Origin: Amantichitinum ursilacus
GTDB taxonomy: Bacteria > Pseudomonadota > Gammaproteobacteria > Burkholderiales > Chitinibacteraceae
Length of the DNA stretch: 64,000 nt
Direction: 5' to 3'
NCBI RefSeq assembly: GCF_001294205.1
Contig: NZ_LAQT01000007.1
Coordinates: forward strand, 1-64,000
In this document: in pieces, positions 35,762 through 45,038 of the stretch
Numbering within the stretch: the first letter of the stretch is position 1
Layout: each line of letters begins with the position of its first letter
Notes under the pieces: model-generated
Seen by the model: the letters and a program-made list of their open reading frames with translations, nothing else
Databases searched by the model: none
What the model was told of the DNA's origin: nothing
Translations under genes and position numbers: made by a program

Positions 35762-36085
35762 TCAGGCCAGGTGGAACATCGGTTGCAGCGCAATTTGCAC
35801 CGGCGCGTGGTCGGGCTCGGTGGCCATCAGGTCGGCCATGTAATCCCACCACTGGCGCACGATGGCCTGCGTCGGCAAGGCGTCCATGCCGTGATCGGCT
35901 GGGGCTTTCAACACGGCAAACAGGATGTGCGTGGGCTCATCCAGAAAAATCCAGTAATCGACGATGCCCGCCGCCTTCAGCGCGTGCGCCAGCTCGGGCC
36001 ACAGCTGGTCGTGGCGACGTTTGTATTCCGCCGCCGCACCGTGGTTTAACTGCATGCGAAACGCATGGGTGTGCAATTCGGCCAT
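35762..36085 (-). CDS. rhaM: L-rhamnose mutarotase
   Basis: A 107-residue protein, the full family length. The pattern AFRMQLNHGAAAEYKRRHDQ, LWPEL, GIVDYWIFLDEPTHILFAVL and IVRQWWDYMADLM is characteristic of RhaM (ferredoxin-like dimer with catalytic histidine in RRH). It interconverts the anomers of L-rhamnose. It sits between dehydrogenase and lactonase genes with gaps under 15 bases. Confidence 0.9.
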   Translation of the reverse strand: MAELHTHAFRMQLNHGAAAEYKRRHDQLWPELAHALKAAGIVDYWIFLDEPTHILFAVLKAPADHGMDALPTQAIVRQWWDYMADLMATEPDHAPVQIALQPMFHLA

Positions 36086-36093
36086 GGCGGGTC

Positions 36094-36846
36094 TCACTGC
36101 AGATTGACGAACATGCCGCCGTCCACCAGCAAGGCCGCGCCGGTGACGTATTGCGCCATATCGGAGGCCAGAAATACGGCGGGGCCGACCAGATCTTCGG
36201 GCTGGCCCAAGCGGCCCAAAGGGATGCGTTTTTCGAAATACGCTTTCTTGTCCAGATCGGCCAGGTCGTCTTTATTGATGTCGGTAAGGATGGTGCCGGG
36301 CAGTAATGAATTGCAGCGGATGCCGTATTTGCCCAGCGCAATCGCACACGATTGCATCAGCGAATGCACGCCGGCTTTGGTGGGCGTGTAGTGGGTCTGG
36401 AACTCGCCGCCCACCAAGGCCGAGATCGAACTCATCGCGATAATCGAGCCGCCCCGGCCTTGCTCTTTCATGCGATTGGCCACGGCCTGGGTGACGAAAT
36501 ACGCGCCATGCAGATTCACTTCCATCGTGCGCTTCAGCGTTTCGGGCGGCATATCGAGGAAAGCGTGAAACGGACAGATGCCGGCATTGCTGACCAGCAC
36601 ATCCACGCCACCAAAATGCTCGACGGCGGCTTGCACCAGCAGGCTGCCGGTGGCGGGGTCGGCCACATCGCCCTTCACCGCCACCACGCCACGGCCCAGC
36701 GCCTGGATTGCCGCCACCACCTCATCGGCATTGCTGTGATGGCTCACCACCACATTGGCGCCGTGCTGCGCACATCCGATGGCCACCGCCGCGCCAATGC
36801 CGCGCGAGCCACCGGTGACGATCACTGTTTTATCTTTGAGCAACAT
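36094..36846 (-). CDS. SDR-family L-rhamnose 1-dehydrogenase
   Basis: A 250-residue classical short-chain dehydrogenase: cofactor motif TGGSRGIG at residues 11-18, NAG at SNAGICPF, catalytic S in SSISALVGG, Y and K in YTPTKAG. Within the pathway it oxidises L-rhamnose to rhamnono-lactone (LRA1 role). Family resemblance plus neighbours support this; SDR substrate assignment from sequence alone is weak. Confidence 0.82.
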   Translation of the reverse strand: MLLKDKTVIVTGGSRGIGAAVAIGCAQHGANVVVSHHSNADEVVAAIQALGRGVVAVKGDVADPATGSLLVQAAVEHFGGVDVLVSNAGICPFHAFLDMPPETLKRTMEVNLHGAYFVTQAVANRMKEQGRGGSIIAMSSISALVGGEFQTHYTPTKAGVHSLMQSCAIALGKYGIRCNSLLPGTILTDINKDDLADLDKKAYFEKRIPLGRLGQPEDLVGPAVFLASDMAQYVTGAALLVDGGMFVNLQ

Positions 36847-36883
36847 GCAGCGTTCTCCGTATTGGGTTCAGGGCCGGCGGCAA

Positions 36884-38068
36884 TCAGCGCTCGTACGGGC
36901 GATTGAGCTTGCATTCGGGGTTAAGCCGCACGCCAAAACCGGGCGCCTGCAACTCGGAGACCTTGATGCGGCCGTTGACGGGCACCGGCTCATCCAGCAG
37001 CAAGGGGTTAAACATCGGCACCACCTTGTCGGCCTTGGGCGCCATCATCAGGAACTCGGCAAACGGGCTGTTGTGGCGCGTAATCACAAAGTGATAGCTG
37101 TAAACCGACGAGCCATGCGGCACCACCATCACGTTGTGCGCATCGGCCAGCGCGGAAATCTTGATCAGTTCGGTCATGCCGCCGCACCAGCCGACGTCGG
37201 GCTGGATGATGTCGGCGCATTGTTGTTCGAGCAGCAGGCGGAAACCCCAGCGCGTGGCTTCGTGTTCGCCGGTGGTCACCAACATGCCGCGCGGCACATT
37301 GCGCTTGAGTTCGGCGTAGCCCCAGTAGTCGTCGGGCGGCAACGCTTCTTCAATCCACTTCAAGCCGTAGGCATGAGCGGCGGTGGCAAGCCGGGTGGCG
37401 TAATTGACGTCCAGGCTCATCCAGCAATCCAGCATCAACCAGAAATCGTCGCCGACGCGGTTGCGCATATCGGCGATCATCTCCAGGTTTTTGCGCAAGC
37501 CGGCTTCGCCTTCGGCCGGGCCGTGATGCAAGGGCATCTTGCCGCCGATAAAGCCCATTTCTTTGGCCAGATCGGGCCGGGCGCCGGTGGCGTAAAATTG
37601 CAGTTCTTCGCGCACTGCGCCGCCCAGCAACTGATGCACTGGCTCGCCGCGCACCTTGGCCAGCAAATCCCACAGCGCCAGATCGACGCCTGAAATCGTA
37701 TTGATGACCACGCCTTTGCGGCCGTAATACAGCGTGGAGAAATACATCTGGTCCCAGATTTTTTCGATATCAGTGACCAGCTGGCCTTCCACAAAGCGCG
37801 CCAGATGTTTTTCGACGATATAGGCGCCGATTTCACCGCCGGTGGTGACGGCAAAACCCACCGTACCGTCGCTGGCTTCCACTTCCACCACCAGCGTGCC
37901 CAGCACGTTGATGCCAAAGCTTTGCCGGCTTTGGCGGTATTCCGGATAGCGGCTCATCGGCGTGGCGATATGGTCGTCAATCCAGTGGCCACCGCCCTGG
38001 TCGTGGTAATCCGCGCCGCCGCCCCTCACGGTAAAGGCACGGATATGTTTGATGGTTGGCATGGCCAT
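36884..38068 (-). CDS. rhmD: L-rhamnonate dehydratase
   Basis: A 394-residue enolase-superfamily enzyme. I start at [20 protein letters not shown], nine bases after AGGAG; an earlier ATG is possible. Hallmarks are [20 protein letters not shown] at the N terminus, metal ligands around [10 protein letters not shown] and [22 protein letters not shown] and the catalytic loop [10 protein letters not shown]. It dehydrates L-rhamnonate to 2-keto-3-deoxy-L-rhamnonate (LRA3 role). Confidence 0.92.
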   Translation of the reverse strand: MAMPTIKHIRAFTVRGGGADYHDQGGGHWIDDHIATPMSRYPEYRQSRQSFGINVLGTLVVEVEASDGTVGFAVTTGGEIGAYIVEKHLARFVEGQLVTDIEKIWDQMYFSTLYYGRKGVVINTISGVDLALWDLLAKVRGEPVHQLLGGAVREELQFYATGARPDLAKEMGFIGGKMPLHHGPAEGEAGLRKNLEMIADMRNRVGDDFWLMLDCWMSLDVNYATRLATAAHAYGLKWIEEALPPDDYWGYAELKRNVPRGMLVTTGEHEATRWGFRLLLEQQCADIIQPDVGWCGGMTELIKISALADAHNVMVVPHGSSVYSYHFVITRHNSPFAEFLMMAPKADKVVPMFNPLLLDEPVPVNGRIKVSELQAPGFGVRLNPECKLNRPYER

Positions 38069-38098
38069 AATGCGTCGCTCCTGCAAGGCTGGGTCGGA

Positions 38099-38851
38099 TC
38101 AATAAGTGGCGCGGCCGCCAGAGATGTCGAAGGTGGCGCCGGTGCTGAACGAGCAGTCTTCCGAGGCCAGCCAGCCCACCAGCGCGGCCACTTCGTCCAC
38201 TTGCAGAAAACGCGCCATCGGGATTTTGCTGAGCATGTAATCGATGTGCTCTTGCGCCATCTGATCAAAGATTTCGGTTTTGGCCGCGGCGGGGGTAATG
38301 CAGTTGACCACCACGTTTTTGCTGGCCAGTTCTTTGCCCAGCGATTTGGTCAGCCCGATCAAACCGGCCTTGGACGCGCTGTAGTGCGAGGCGTTGGGGT
38401 TGCCCTCTTTGCCCGCCACCGAGGCCACGTTGATGATGCGGCCGTAGCCATTGGCCAGCATGCGCGGCACCACGGCGTGGCAGACGAGGAACGGCGCAAC
38501 CAGATTGACTTCGATTACCTTGGCCCACACGGTGGGGTCCAGTTCCCACGTCGGCGCGTTGCCGCCGGTAATGCCCGCGTTATTGACCAGGATGTCGATC
38601 TTGCCGTGCGCGGCTTCCGTGGCCTGAGTGGCTGCGCCGACGGCGACGCGGTCGGTCAGGTCCAGCGCGTGGGCGCTGACTTTGCCCAGCGCGGCCAGCT
38701 CGGACGCGGCGGTGTCCAGCCGCGCCGCATCCACATCCCACAGCGCCACGCTGGCGCCCGATTGCAGCATGCGTTTGGCCACGGCGTAACCAATGCCGCG
38801 CGCCCCGCCGGTGATGATGGCGACACGGTTATTGAGGTCGAGCTGGTTCAT
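38099..38851 (-). CDS. SDR-family dehydrogenase, probable 2-keto-3-deoxy-L-rhamnonate 4-dehydrogenase
   Basis: A 250-residue SDR; start MNQLDLNNRVAIITGG with GGAG upstream. Cofactor motif TGGARGIG, NNAGITGG, catalytic Y/K in YSASKAG. Its place between the dehydratase and the FAH-family hydrolase fits the LRA5 step that oxidises the C4 hydroxyl, the branch that avoids an aldolase. The two SDRs of the operon are not close copies of one another. Confidence 0.8.
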   Translation of the reverse strand: MNQLDLNNRVAIITGGARGIGYAVAKRMLQSGASVALWDVDAARLDTAASELAALGKVSAHALDLTDRVAVGAATQATEAAHGKIDILVNNAGITGGNAPTWELDPTVWAKVIEVNLVAPFLVCHAVVPRMLANGYGRIINVASVAGKEGNPNASHYSASKAGLIGLTKSLGKELASKNVVVNCITPAAAKTEIFDQMAQEHIDYMLSKIPMARFLQVDEVAALVGWLASEDCSFSTGATFDISGGRATY

Positions 38852-38942
38852 GTTGCGTATCTCCAGGTTGCAACAGGCCGCACCGCGCAGGTTGCGGCGA
38901 AAAAATTCGGGACGGGTTGTGTTTGTTGTTGTGGCTGCGGGC

Positions 38943-39797
38943 TTAGCGCGGTACCACGGCGTCGACGGTGATTTGTTGTTGCTCACCGAGGCCGGCAATG
39001 CCGAGCTTCATGGTCTGGCCTGCCACCAGGTATTTGGGCGGCTTCTGGCCCAGGCCCACGCCCGGCGGCGTGCCAGTGCAGATCACGTCGCCCGGCTGCA
39101 GCGTCATAAACTGGCTGAGATACGCCACCAGGGTGGCCACGCCAAAAATCATGGTGCGGGTATTGCCGTTTTGATAACGGTGGCCATCCACTTCCAGCCA
39201 CATATCGAGGTCTTGCGGATCCTTGATCTCATCGGCCGTTACCAGCCATGGGCCGATCGGCGCAAAGGTATCGTGGCCTTTGCCCTTGTCCCACTGGCCG
39301 CCGCGCTCCAGCTGAAACGCGCGCTCGGACACGTCGTTCACCACGCAATAGCCGGCCACGTGGTTCATCGCTTGCGCTTCATCGACGTATTTGGCGGTCT
39401 TGCCGATGACCACGCCCAGTTCGACTTCCCAATCGGTTTTTTGCGAATTGCGCGGAATCTCCACCTGATCAAACGGGCCGCACAGTGAGCTGGTCGGCTT
39501 CATAAAGATGATCGGCTCTTCCGGGATCGCCATATTCGATTCTTTGGCGTGATCGCTGTAGTTAAGGCCGATGCAGATGATCTTGCCGATGCGCCCCACG
39601 CACGGGCCAATGCGGGCGCCAGCGGGCGCGGTCGGCAGCGTTTCGGGGCGCACGTCGCGCAGTCGGGCCAGGGAACCGGGGTGCAGCACTTCACCGGAGA
39701 TATCGTCGATCACGCCCGACAGATCGCGGATGACGCCATTGGCATCGAGCACGCCCGGTTTTTCGTGGCCCGCCGGGCCGAAGCGCAACAACTTCAT
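38943..39797 (-). CDS. FAH-family hydrolase, probable 2,4-diketo-3-deoxy-L-rhamnonate hydrolase
   Basis: A 284-residue fumarylacetoacetate-hydrolase-family protein. ICIGLNYSDHAKE, PIIFMKPTSSLCGP, the metal-binding DWEVELGVVIGK and GDVICTGTPPGVGLGQKPP are all present. It should cleave 2,4-diketo-3-deoxy-L-rhamnonate to pyruvate and L-lactate (LRA6 role). First gene of the leftward operon, facing the LysR regulator. No aldolase or kinase gene is present in the cluster, which favours this route. Confidence 0.86.
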   Translation of the reverse strand: MKLLRFGPAGHEKPGVLDANGVIRDLSGVIDDISGEVLHPGSLARLRDVRPETLPTAPAGARIGPCVGRIGKIICIGLNYSDHAKESNMAIPEEPIIFMKPTSSLCGPFDQVEIPRNSQKTDWEVELGVVIGKTAKYVDEAQAMNHVAGYCVVNDVSERAFQLERGGQWDKGKGHDTFAPIGPWLVTADEIKDPQDLDMWLEVDGHRYQNGNTRTMIFGVATLVAYLSQFMTLQPGDVICTGTPPGVGLGQKPPKYLVAGQTMKLGIAGLGEQQQITVDAVVPR

Positions 39798-39984
39798 ATT
39801 CTGGGTCTCCGCGACGTAGTGTCGGTTTAGTGGCTACATTTTTAACGGGCTTTGCCTTGCCGTTCCAATCACAAATCTGGCGAGTGCGATAACCAGAAGG
39901 TATCGGTAAGGGTATTTGCAGAGTGCGCGGTGCGGATTTTTACGGCAACAATCACAACTAGCCGCATCACTTACCGGAAACGTC
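39798..39984. promoter_or_regulatory. divergent control region between rhamnose operon and LysR gene
   Basis: A 187-base gap between two outward-facing starts, AT-richer than the genes. In LysR systems the regulator usually binds in such a region. Interrupted dyads of T-N11-A type can be found, but I cannot single one out. Confidence 0.45.
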
Positions 39985-40935
39985 ATGCTCAAGCCGTATT
40001 TGTATCAGTCGTTACTACATCGATTACGTTACAAACATTTGTACCTGCTGGTGGCGCTGGATGAGCACGGCAATCTGCATCAGGCCGCGGAAACGCTGGC
40101 GATGTCGCAACCGGCGGCCAGCCGCATGCTGCGTGAGGTGGAACAATATCTGGATTGTCCGCTGTTTGAACGGCTGGCGCGCGGCATGAAGCCAACCGAA
40201 GTGGGCATCGAAGTGATCCGCTTTGCCCGCGCCACCCTGGGCGGACTGGAACGCTGCGCCGACAATCTGACGCAATGGCAGCGCGGCGGCTTTGGCCAGC
40301 TGATTGTGGGCACGATTATGGGCGCGGCGCCGGACTGGATTGCGCAGGCGGTGTCGGATTTGAAAGTACGCAAGCCGCTGCTGAAAATCCGCATCAAGGG
40401 TGAAACCAGCGATCAACTGATCGAGCTACTGGAACAAGGCCGCATCGACTTTGCCATCGGCCGCTTTAGCGATCTGGAACAACATAACTGGCTGGACTTT
40501 GAAGCGCTGGGCAACGAGAAGCTGCTGCTGGTGGTGCGTAGCGGGCATGCGCTGGCGCGCGAGGAAAGCGTGACGCTGGCGCAGCTGGCGACGTGGCCGT
40601 GGGTGCTGCAGCCGATGACCAGCCCGGCGCGGCAATTGCTGGAGCATGAGTTTGAAGCGGCCCAGGTCAGCGCGCCGCAAAACACGGTGGAATGCGATTC
40701 GATTTTTGCCACGCTGCAGCTGGCGCAGCGCAGTGATGCGGTGACGATCCTGTCGGAGCCGGTGCTGCGCGACCACTTGCAGGCCGGACTGCTGGTGACG
40801 CTGCCGCTGGCCGTGGGCCGCAGCCTTGCACCGTTTGGCGTGCTGACGCGCAAGGGCGAGGAAGTAAGCCACAGCGGCGTGGAATTTCTCGACATCTTGC
40901 GCCGCATGTCGCGCGTCGCGCGCGTCGCCGCCTGA
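39985..40935 (+). CDS. LysR-family regulator, likely of the rhamnose operon
   Basis: A 316-residue protein; start MLKPYLYQSLLHRLRYKHLY, preceded by CCGGAAA. Helix-turn-helix at ~20-50 (LHQAAETLAMSQPAASRMLR), then the periplasmic-binding-like effector domain from ~95 (GQLIVGTIMGAAPDWI). The first helix resembles the GalR/PcaQ-like LysR branch. Divergent orientation suggests it controls the operon with a sugar-acid effector. Its 3' end is duplicated downstream (41,354). Confidence 0.85.
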   Translation: MLKPYLYQSLLHRLRYKHLYLLVALDEHGNLHQAAETLAMSQPAASRMLREVEQYLDCPLFERLARGMKPTEVGIEVIRFARATLGGLERCADNLTQWQRGGFGQLIVGTIMGAAPDWIAQAVSDLKVRKPLLKIRIKGETSDQLIELLEQGRIDFAIGRFSDLEQHNWLDFEALGNEKLLLVVRSGHALAREESVTLAQLATWPWVLQPMTSPARQLLEHEFEAAQVSAPQNTVECDSIFATLQLAQRSDAVTILSEPVLRDHLQAGLLVTLPLAVGRSLAPFGVLTRKGEEVSHSGVEFLDILRRMSRVARVAA

Positions 40936-41650
40936 TGCATAGGGTGGGTCATGACCCACCATTCAAGGCCATAGCCACGGGCACCGAGCTTGGCATACCA
41001 CTTTGGCAGGTGGGTCTGACGGGGACGCCGAGTCACACCGTATGCGAACGCGTTTGATTTGGCTGGTGGGTCTAACGGGGAAGCCGAGTCCCACCGTATG
41101 CGAACGCGTTTGGTTTAGCCGAAGAACGGATTCATCGCGCCGGGCAGTTTGTATGGGTGAATTAAGCCCAACCCACGGTCACCAATTCGTTGGTCCGAAA
41201 GCGGATTACGACGCCGCGGGCCTGCGCCGCCGGGATGCCCATAGGGTGGGTCATGACCCACCAAACAAAGCCATCGCCACCGGCGCGGCGCTTGGCATAT
41301 CACTTTGGCTGGTGGGTCCAGACCCACCGTATGCGAACGCGTTTGGTTTAGCCACGCGCAAGGGCGAGGAAGTGAGCCACAGCGGCGTGGAGTTTCTCGA
41401 CATCTTGCCGCATGTCGCGCGTCGCGCGCGTCGCCGCCTGATGCATAGGGTGGGTCATGACCCACCCAGCAAAGCCATAACTACGGGCGCAGTGCTTGGC
41501 ATACCACTTTGGCTGGTGGGTCTAGACCCACCGTATGCGAACGCGTTTGATTTGGCTGTTGGGGCTGACGGGGATGCCGCGTGCCACCGTATGCGAACGC
41601 GTTTGGTTTAGCCGAAGAACGGATTCATCGCGCCGGGTATTGGTATGGGT
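40846..41650. repeat. tandem duplication of ~500 bases, including the LysR 3' end, with embedded palindromes
   Basis: Bases 40,846-41,160 recur at 41,354-41,650. The first copy includes the last 29 codons of the LysR gene (from ACGCGCAAGGGCGAGGAAG), its stop, a GGGTGGGTCATGACCCACC palindrome and TATGCGAACGCGTTTG blocks. The second copy has lost two bases in CTTGCGCCGC and carries a few substitutions. Palindromes within lie at 40942, 41244, 41311, 41448 and 41515. No intact gene lies between the LysR and osmC genes. Confidence 0.88.
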
Positions 41651-41673
41651 GGGATTCAACCCACCCAATCCCA

Positions 41674-42099
41674 TTACGCTTCGAGCTTGGCCGTGAGTGT
41701 GATATTGGCGTTCAGCACTTTGCTGACCGGGCAATTGGCTTTCGCGCCGGCGGCGATCTGCTGGAATTGCTCGTCGGTGGCGCCGGGGATTTTGGCGACC
41801 AGATCAAGGTGCACGTCGGTAATCGCAAAGCCATCGCCCTGCGGGCCGAAGGTGACGGTGGCGTTGGTGGCGATCTTGTCAGCGGTCAGGCCGGCCTGGC
41901 CCAGCGCGACGGACAGCGCCATCGAGAAACAACCGGCGTGGGCCGCGCCGATCAGTTCTTCCGGATTGGTGCCGGGGCCGTCTTCAAAGCGCGCATGAAA
42001 CCCGTACGGCGCGCTGCTGAGTACGCCGCTACCGGTCGAGATGGTGCCTTTGCCGTCTTTAAAACCACCTTTCCATTCTGCTGAAGCTTTGCGTTGCAT
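41674..42099 (-). CDS. osmC: OsmC-family peroxiredoxin
   Basis: A 141-residue protein; start MQRKASAEWKGGFKDGKGTI. Two redox cysteines lie in AAHAGCFSMALS and KANCPVSKVL, as in OsmC/Ohr hydroperoxide reductases; the WKGGFKDGKGTI opening and GPGTNPEELIGAAH fit OsmC rather than Ohr. It detoxifies organic hydroperoxides in the cytoplasm. Confidence 0.9.
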   Translation of the reverse strand: MQRKASAEWKGGFKDGKGTISTGSGVLSSAPYGFHARFEDGPGTNPEELIGAAHAGCFSMALSVALGQAGLTADKIATNATVTFGPQGDGFAITDVHLDLVAKIPGATDEQFQQIAAGAKANCPVSKVLNANITLTAKLEA

Positions 42100-42253
42100 G
42101 AGAGTCTCCGTGCTTGTTTTGTACCAGGGCTGAAGTGCGCAAACGCGCAAGTACGGCCACCGTACGCGCGATGGACTGAGACAGCAGCCAGAAGGATGCC
42201 TGGCGACATGTAGGTGAGCAAGCTACGGCAAATGGCGTAGGAAACGCGCGGGA

Positions 42254-42625
42254 TCAATCGCTGGAAGGATGGCCGATCAATTGGGCGACGCGTTCGAGCA
42301 GCATGTCGATATCAAACGGCTTGTCGAACACCGAGGCAAACAGTTCCGGGTGCTGGTTGGCGATGTGCGCCTGCGCCCCACTCATCAGGATGATGGGCAG
42401 GTGGGCGGTTTCGGGGCGGCTTTTGATGTTCTGCGCCAGCTCCATCCCGTTCATGACCGGCATCATGAAATCGGTAATGACCAGCCCGGCACGTTCGCGC
42501 GCCAGCACTTCAAGCGCGCGCTTGCCGTTGCTGGCAAAGACGACCATATAGCCTTCGTCTTCCAGCGCCATGCCGAGGATGTCCGCGATGAGAAACTCAT
42601 CGTCTACAACCAGAATGGTGGTCAT
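42254..42625 (-). CDS. single-domain response regulator
   Basis: A 123-residue CheY-like receiver. Acidic pocket DDE at residues 8-10, phosphoacceptor D in VITDFMMPVMNG, T/S switch in ILMSGAQ and K in VFDKPFD. There is no output domain. It is 28 bases downstream of the KaiC-like gene on the same strand, so the two probably act in one signalling pathway. Confidence 0.88.
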   Translation of the reverse strand: MTTILVVDDEFLIADILGMALEDEGYMVVFASNGKRALEVLARERAGLVITDFMMPVMNGMELAQNIKSRPETAHLPIILMSGAQAHIANQHPELFASVFDKPFDIDMLLERVAQLIGHPSSD

Positions 42626-42653
42626 GAGGGCGCTCCCGGCGGCACGCGGCGGC

Positions 42654-44096
42654 CTACCCGGCCGACTGCGTTGTGGCCGAGCCCGAAAGCACGGTGGCGA
42701 CGTCGCCAAAGGTACTCGCCAGCTCGACGCCGCGTTCGCTGATCAGCACTTCGAGCAACGACGTGTCGTACAGGCTGTCGCGCATTTTAAGCACCGACAG
42801 GGCGCGCTTCATCCGCGCACGCAGTTCCACAAAGCGCATCAGGAACAGGTTGTCGACGATGCTCGACAATTCCGGTGCGGGCGCCTTGATTTCGGAGCCA
42901 AACAGATCGCGCATTTCCCAGGTGGCGTACACGGTGACGTCCCGCGAGCGCAACTCGTTCATCAATGCGCTAAAGAATTCGACGATGCGACCGCTGTTGC
43001 TGGCGGCGCGCGCCATGCCGCTGAGGCTGTCGATAAACACGCGGCGGGCGCCGGTGCGTTCCACCGCATCCAGCAAGCGATAACCCAGCACGTCAATCAG
43101 CGTTTCGGTGGTGGGCTGCCACTGGATATGCAGCGCGCCACTATCCAGTTTGCTTTGCAGATCGATCCCCACTGACAGCGCTTTGTGTTTGAGCCGCGCC
43201 GGGGTTTCGTAAAAGCCGAAATGCAGGCCGGGTTCTTCAGGGGTGCATTGCGCCAGAAAACTGAGCCCCAGCGTGGTTTTGCCAATGCCGGACGGGCCCA
43301 TGATCAGCGTAACCGACGAGCGCGGAATGCCGCCTTCGATCAGCCGGTCAAAACTGTCGATGCCCGAACGCACGCGGGATAGATCGGGTTCATCGGGCAG
43401 CGACGGGCTGGACAACAGCGCTTCCAGCCGCGGATAAACCACGAGGCCGTTGTCGGTGATTTCAAATTCATGCAAGCCCGAAATCGCACCGCTGCCGCGC
43501 GTTTTGCGCAGATGCAGGCGGCGGATGGAGCGCGAGCCGTATAGCTCTTCGCCCAGTTCGATCACGCCATCCACCATGGTGTGTTCCGGGCTGCTGTCTT
43601 GCAGCATGGCGCTGGTCAGAAACAGCACGGTGCAACCGGCAAAGGCGGCGTGGCCTTGCAGCTCGGCGATAAACTTTTTGGTGTCGATCGGCGTTTCGGC
43701 CTTCGAGCGCGCATTCAGCAAACCATCCACCACCAGCAGCGTGGCTTTCTGGCGAATGATTTCGCGGCGCAGCAAGCGCACCACGTCGTCCAGACCATCG
43801 TTGGCCAGCGTATCAAACGCGCTGACGTACTGGATTTCTGCCCCGATTGCGGTCGGGTCAAAAAAGCTCATGGTCGACAGAAACTGGAACAGGCGCTCGT
43901 GAGACTCGGCCAGCAACGTGGCAAACAAGGCGCGACCGCCCTGGCGCACGTGATTAAACGCCATCTGGTTGGCCAGGATGGTTTTGCCCGAACCCGGCCG
44001 CCCCTGCACGATATAGGACGAACCAGCGACCATACCGCCCTTGAACAAGGCGTCGAGGCCTTTTACTCCACTGGGCAAGCGTTCCAGCTGTTCCAC
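42654..44096 (-). CDS. KaiC-like double RecA ATPase
   Basis: A 480-residue protein with two tandem KaiC domains. N-terminal Walker A GRPGSGKT (~residue 32), Walker B-like LLVVDGLL; C-terminal Walker A GPSGIGKT (~residue 270), Walker B RRVFIDSLSG. Paired glutamates after each Walker B, as in circadian KaiC, are not obvious. Neighbouring kaiA/kaiB genes are absent. With the adjacent receiver protein, this is the non-clock bacterial KaiC type thought to act in signalling. Confidence 0.86.
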   Translation of the reverse strand: MEQLERLPSGVKGLDALFKGGMVAGSSYIVQGRPGSGKTILANQMAFNHVRQGGRALFATLLAESHERLFQFLSTMSFFDPTAIGAEIQYVSAFDTLANDGLDDVVRLLRREIIRQKATLLVVDGLLNARSKAETPIDTKKFIAELQGHAAFAGCTVLFLTSAMLQDSSPEHTMVDGVIELGEELYGSRSIRRLHLRKTRGSGAISGLHEFEITDNGLVVYPRLEALLSSPSLPDEPDLSRVRSGIDSFDRLIEGGIPRSSVTLIMGPSGIGKTTLGLSFLAQCTPEEPGLHFGFYETPARLKHKALSVGIDLQSKLDSGALHIQWQPTTETLIDVLGYRLLDAVERTGARRVFIDSLSGMARAASNSGRIVEFFSALMNELRSRDVTVYATWEMRDLFGSEIKAPAPELSSIVDNLFLMRFVELRARMKRALSVLKMRDSLYDTSLLEVLISERGVELASTFGDVATVLSGSATTQSAG

Positions 44097-44181
44097 GCGC
44101 GCCTTACCTCAAAAGTTGTATCGACCGAAGTTTACACTACCCGCATGTCATAAGTGTAAGGTTGTCTCAATCAAAACCTTG

Positions 44182-44829
44182 TCAGGCTTGCGCCGCGATC
44201 TGGCGTAGTGCTTGCTCAAATACTTCGGGCGGTTGGCCGCCCTGGATGAGATGACGCTGGTTGATGATGACCGCGGGCACCGAGTTGATGCCGTTGCGCA
44301 GAAAAAACTGTTCCTGATTGCGCACGTCGTCGGCAAATTCATCACTGCCGAGGATTTGCGCGGCGCGGTCGGCATCCAGCCCCACCTCGGCCACCAGCGC
44401 GGTCAGCACGGCGTGGTCGCTCGGGTCTTTGCCATCGGTGAAATACGCTTTGAACAGCGCGTGTTTCAGCTCGGCCTGGCGGCCTTCCTGCTCGGCCCAG
44501 TACAGCAAGCGGTGCGCGTCAAAGGTGTTATAGATGCGGCGGCGTTCGCCCATGTTGAAGGTAAAGCCCACCGAAGCGCCGCGTGCGCGGATGGCTTCCT
44601 GGTTGCCTGCGGCTTGTTCGGGCGTGCTGCCATATTTGCGCGCCAGATGTTCCAGCACGTCCTCGCCTTCGGGCGCCATTTGCGGGTTGAGCTCAAACGG
44701 CTGGAAATGCAGTTCGGCCTGCACTTCGCCATCCAGATTCTGCAACGCCTGTTGCAAACCATTGAGCCCGATGGCGCACCACGGGCAAGACACATCAGAC
44801 ACAAAATCAATACGTAACGGGGTGGCCAT
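44182..44829 (-). CDS. DsbA-family oxidoreductase, FrnE-like
   Basis: A 215-residue thioredoxin-fold protein; start MATPLRIDFVSDVSCPWCAI. The active site CPWC is at residues 15-18, the cis-proline in INSVPAVIINQRHLIQGGQP. There is no signal peptide, so it works in the cytoplasm, as FrnE-type disulfide isomerases or 2-hydroxychromene-isomerase relatives do. Single gene. Confidence 0.87.
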   Translation of the reverse strand: MATPLRIDFVSDVSCPWCAIGLNGLQQALQNLDGEVQAELHFQPFELNPQMAPEGEDVLEHLARKYGSTPEQAAGNQEAIRARGASVGFTFNMGERRRIYNTFDAHRLLYWAEQEGRQAELKHALFKAYFTDGKDPSDHAVLTALVAEVGLDADRAAQILGSDEFADDVRNQEQFFLRNGINSVPAVIINQRHLIQGGQPPEVFEQALRQIAAQA

Positions 44830-45038
44830 GAGCGTGATCCGGTTAAACGCGCGACTGCGCAATGCGGCAAAGATGGTGCAGATGGGGCTTGAGTTCAAGC
44901 CGGTCGGTCTAATGTTTGAGGGCAGCGTGCAAGAACGGCACGGGTTTCGCATAAGTAGAAACCGCATTTGACCAGACGACTTACAAGCACTTATTCTCTG
45001 GCCATTGATTTTTACAAACACTTATAACTGGAAAAACT

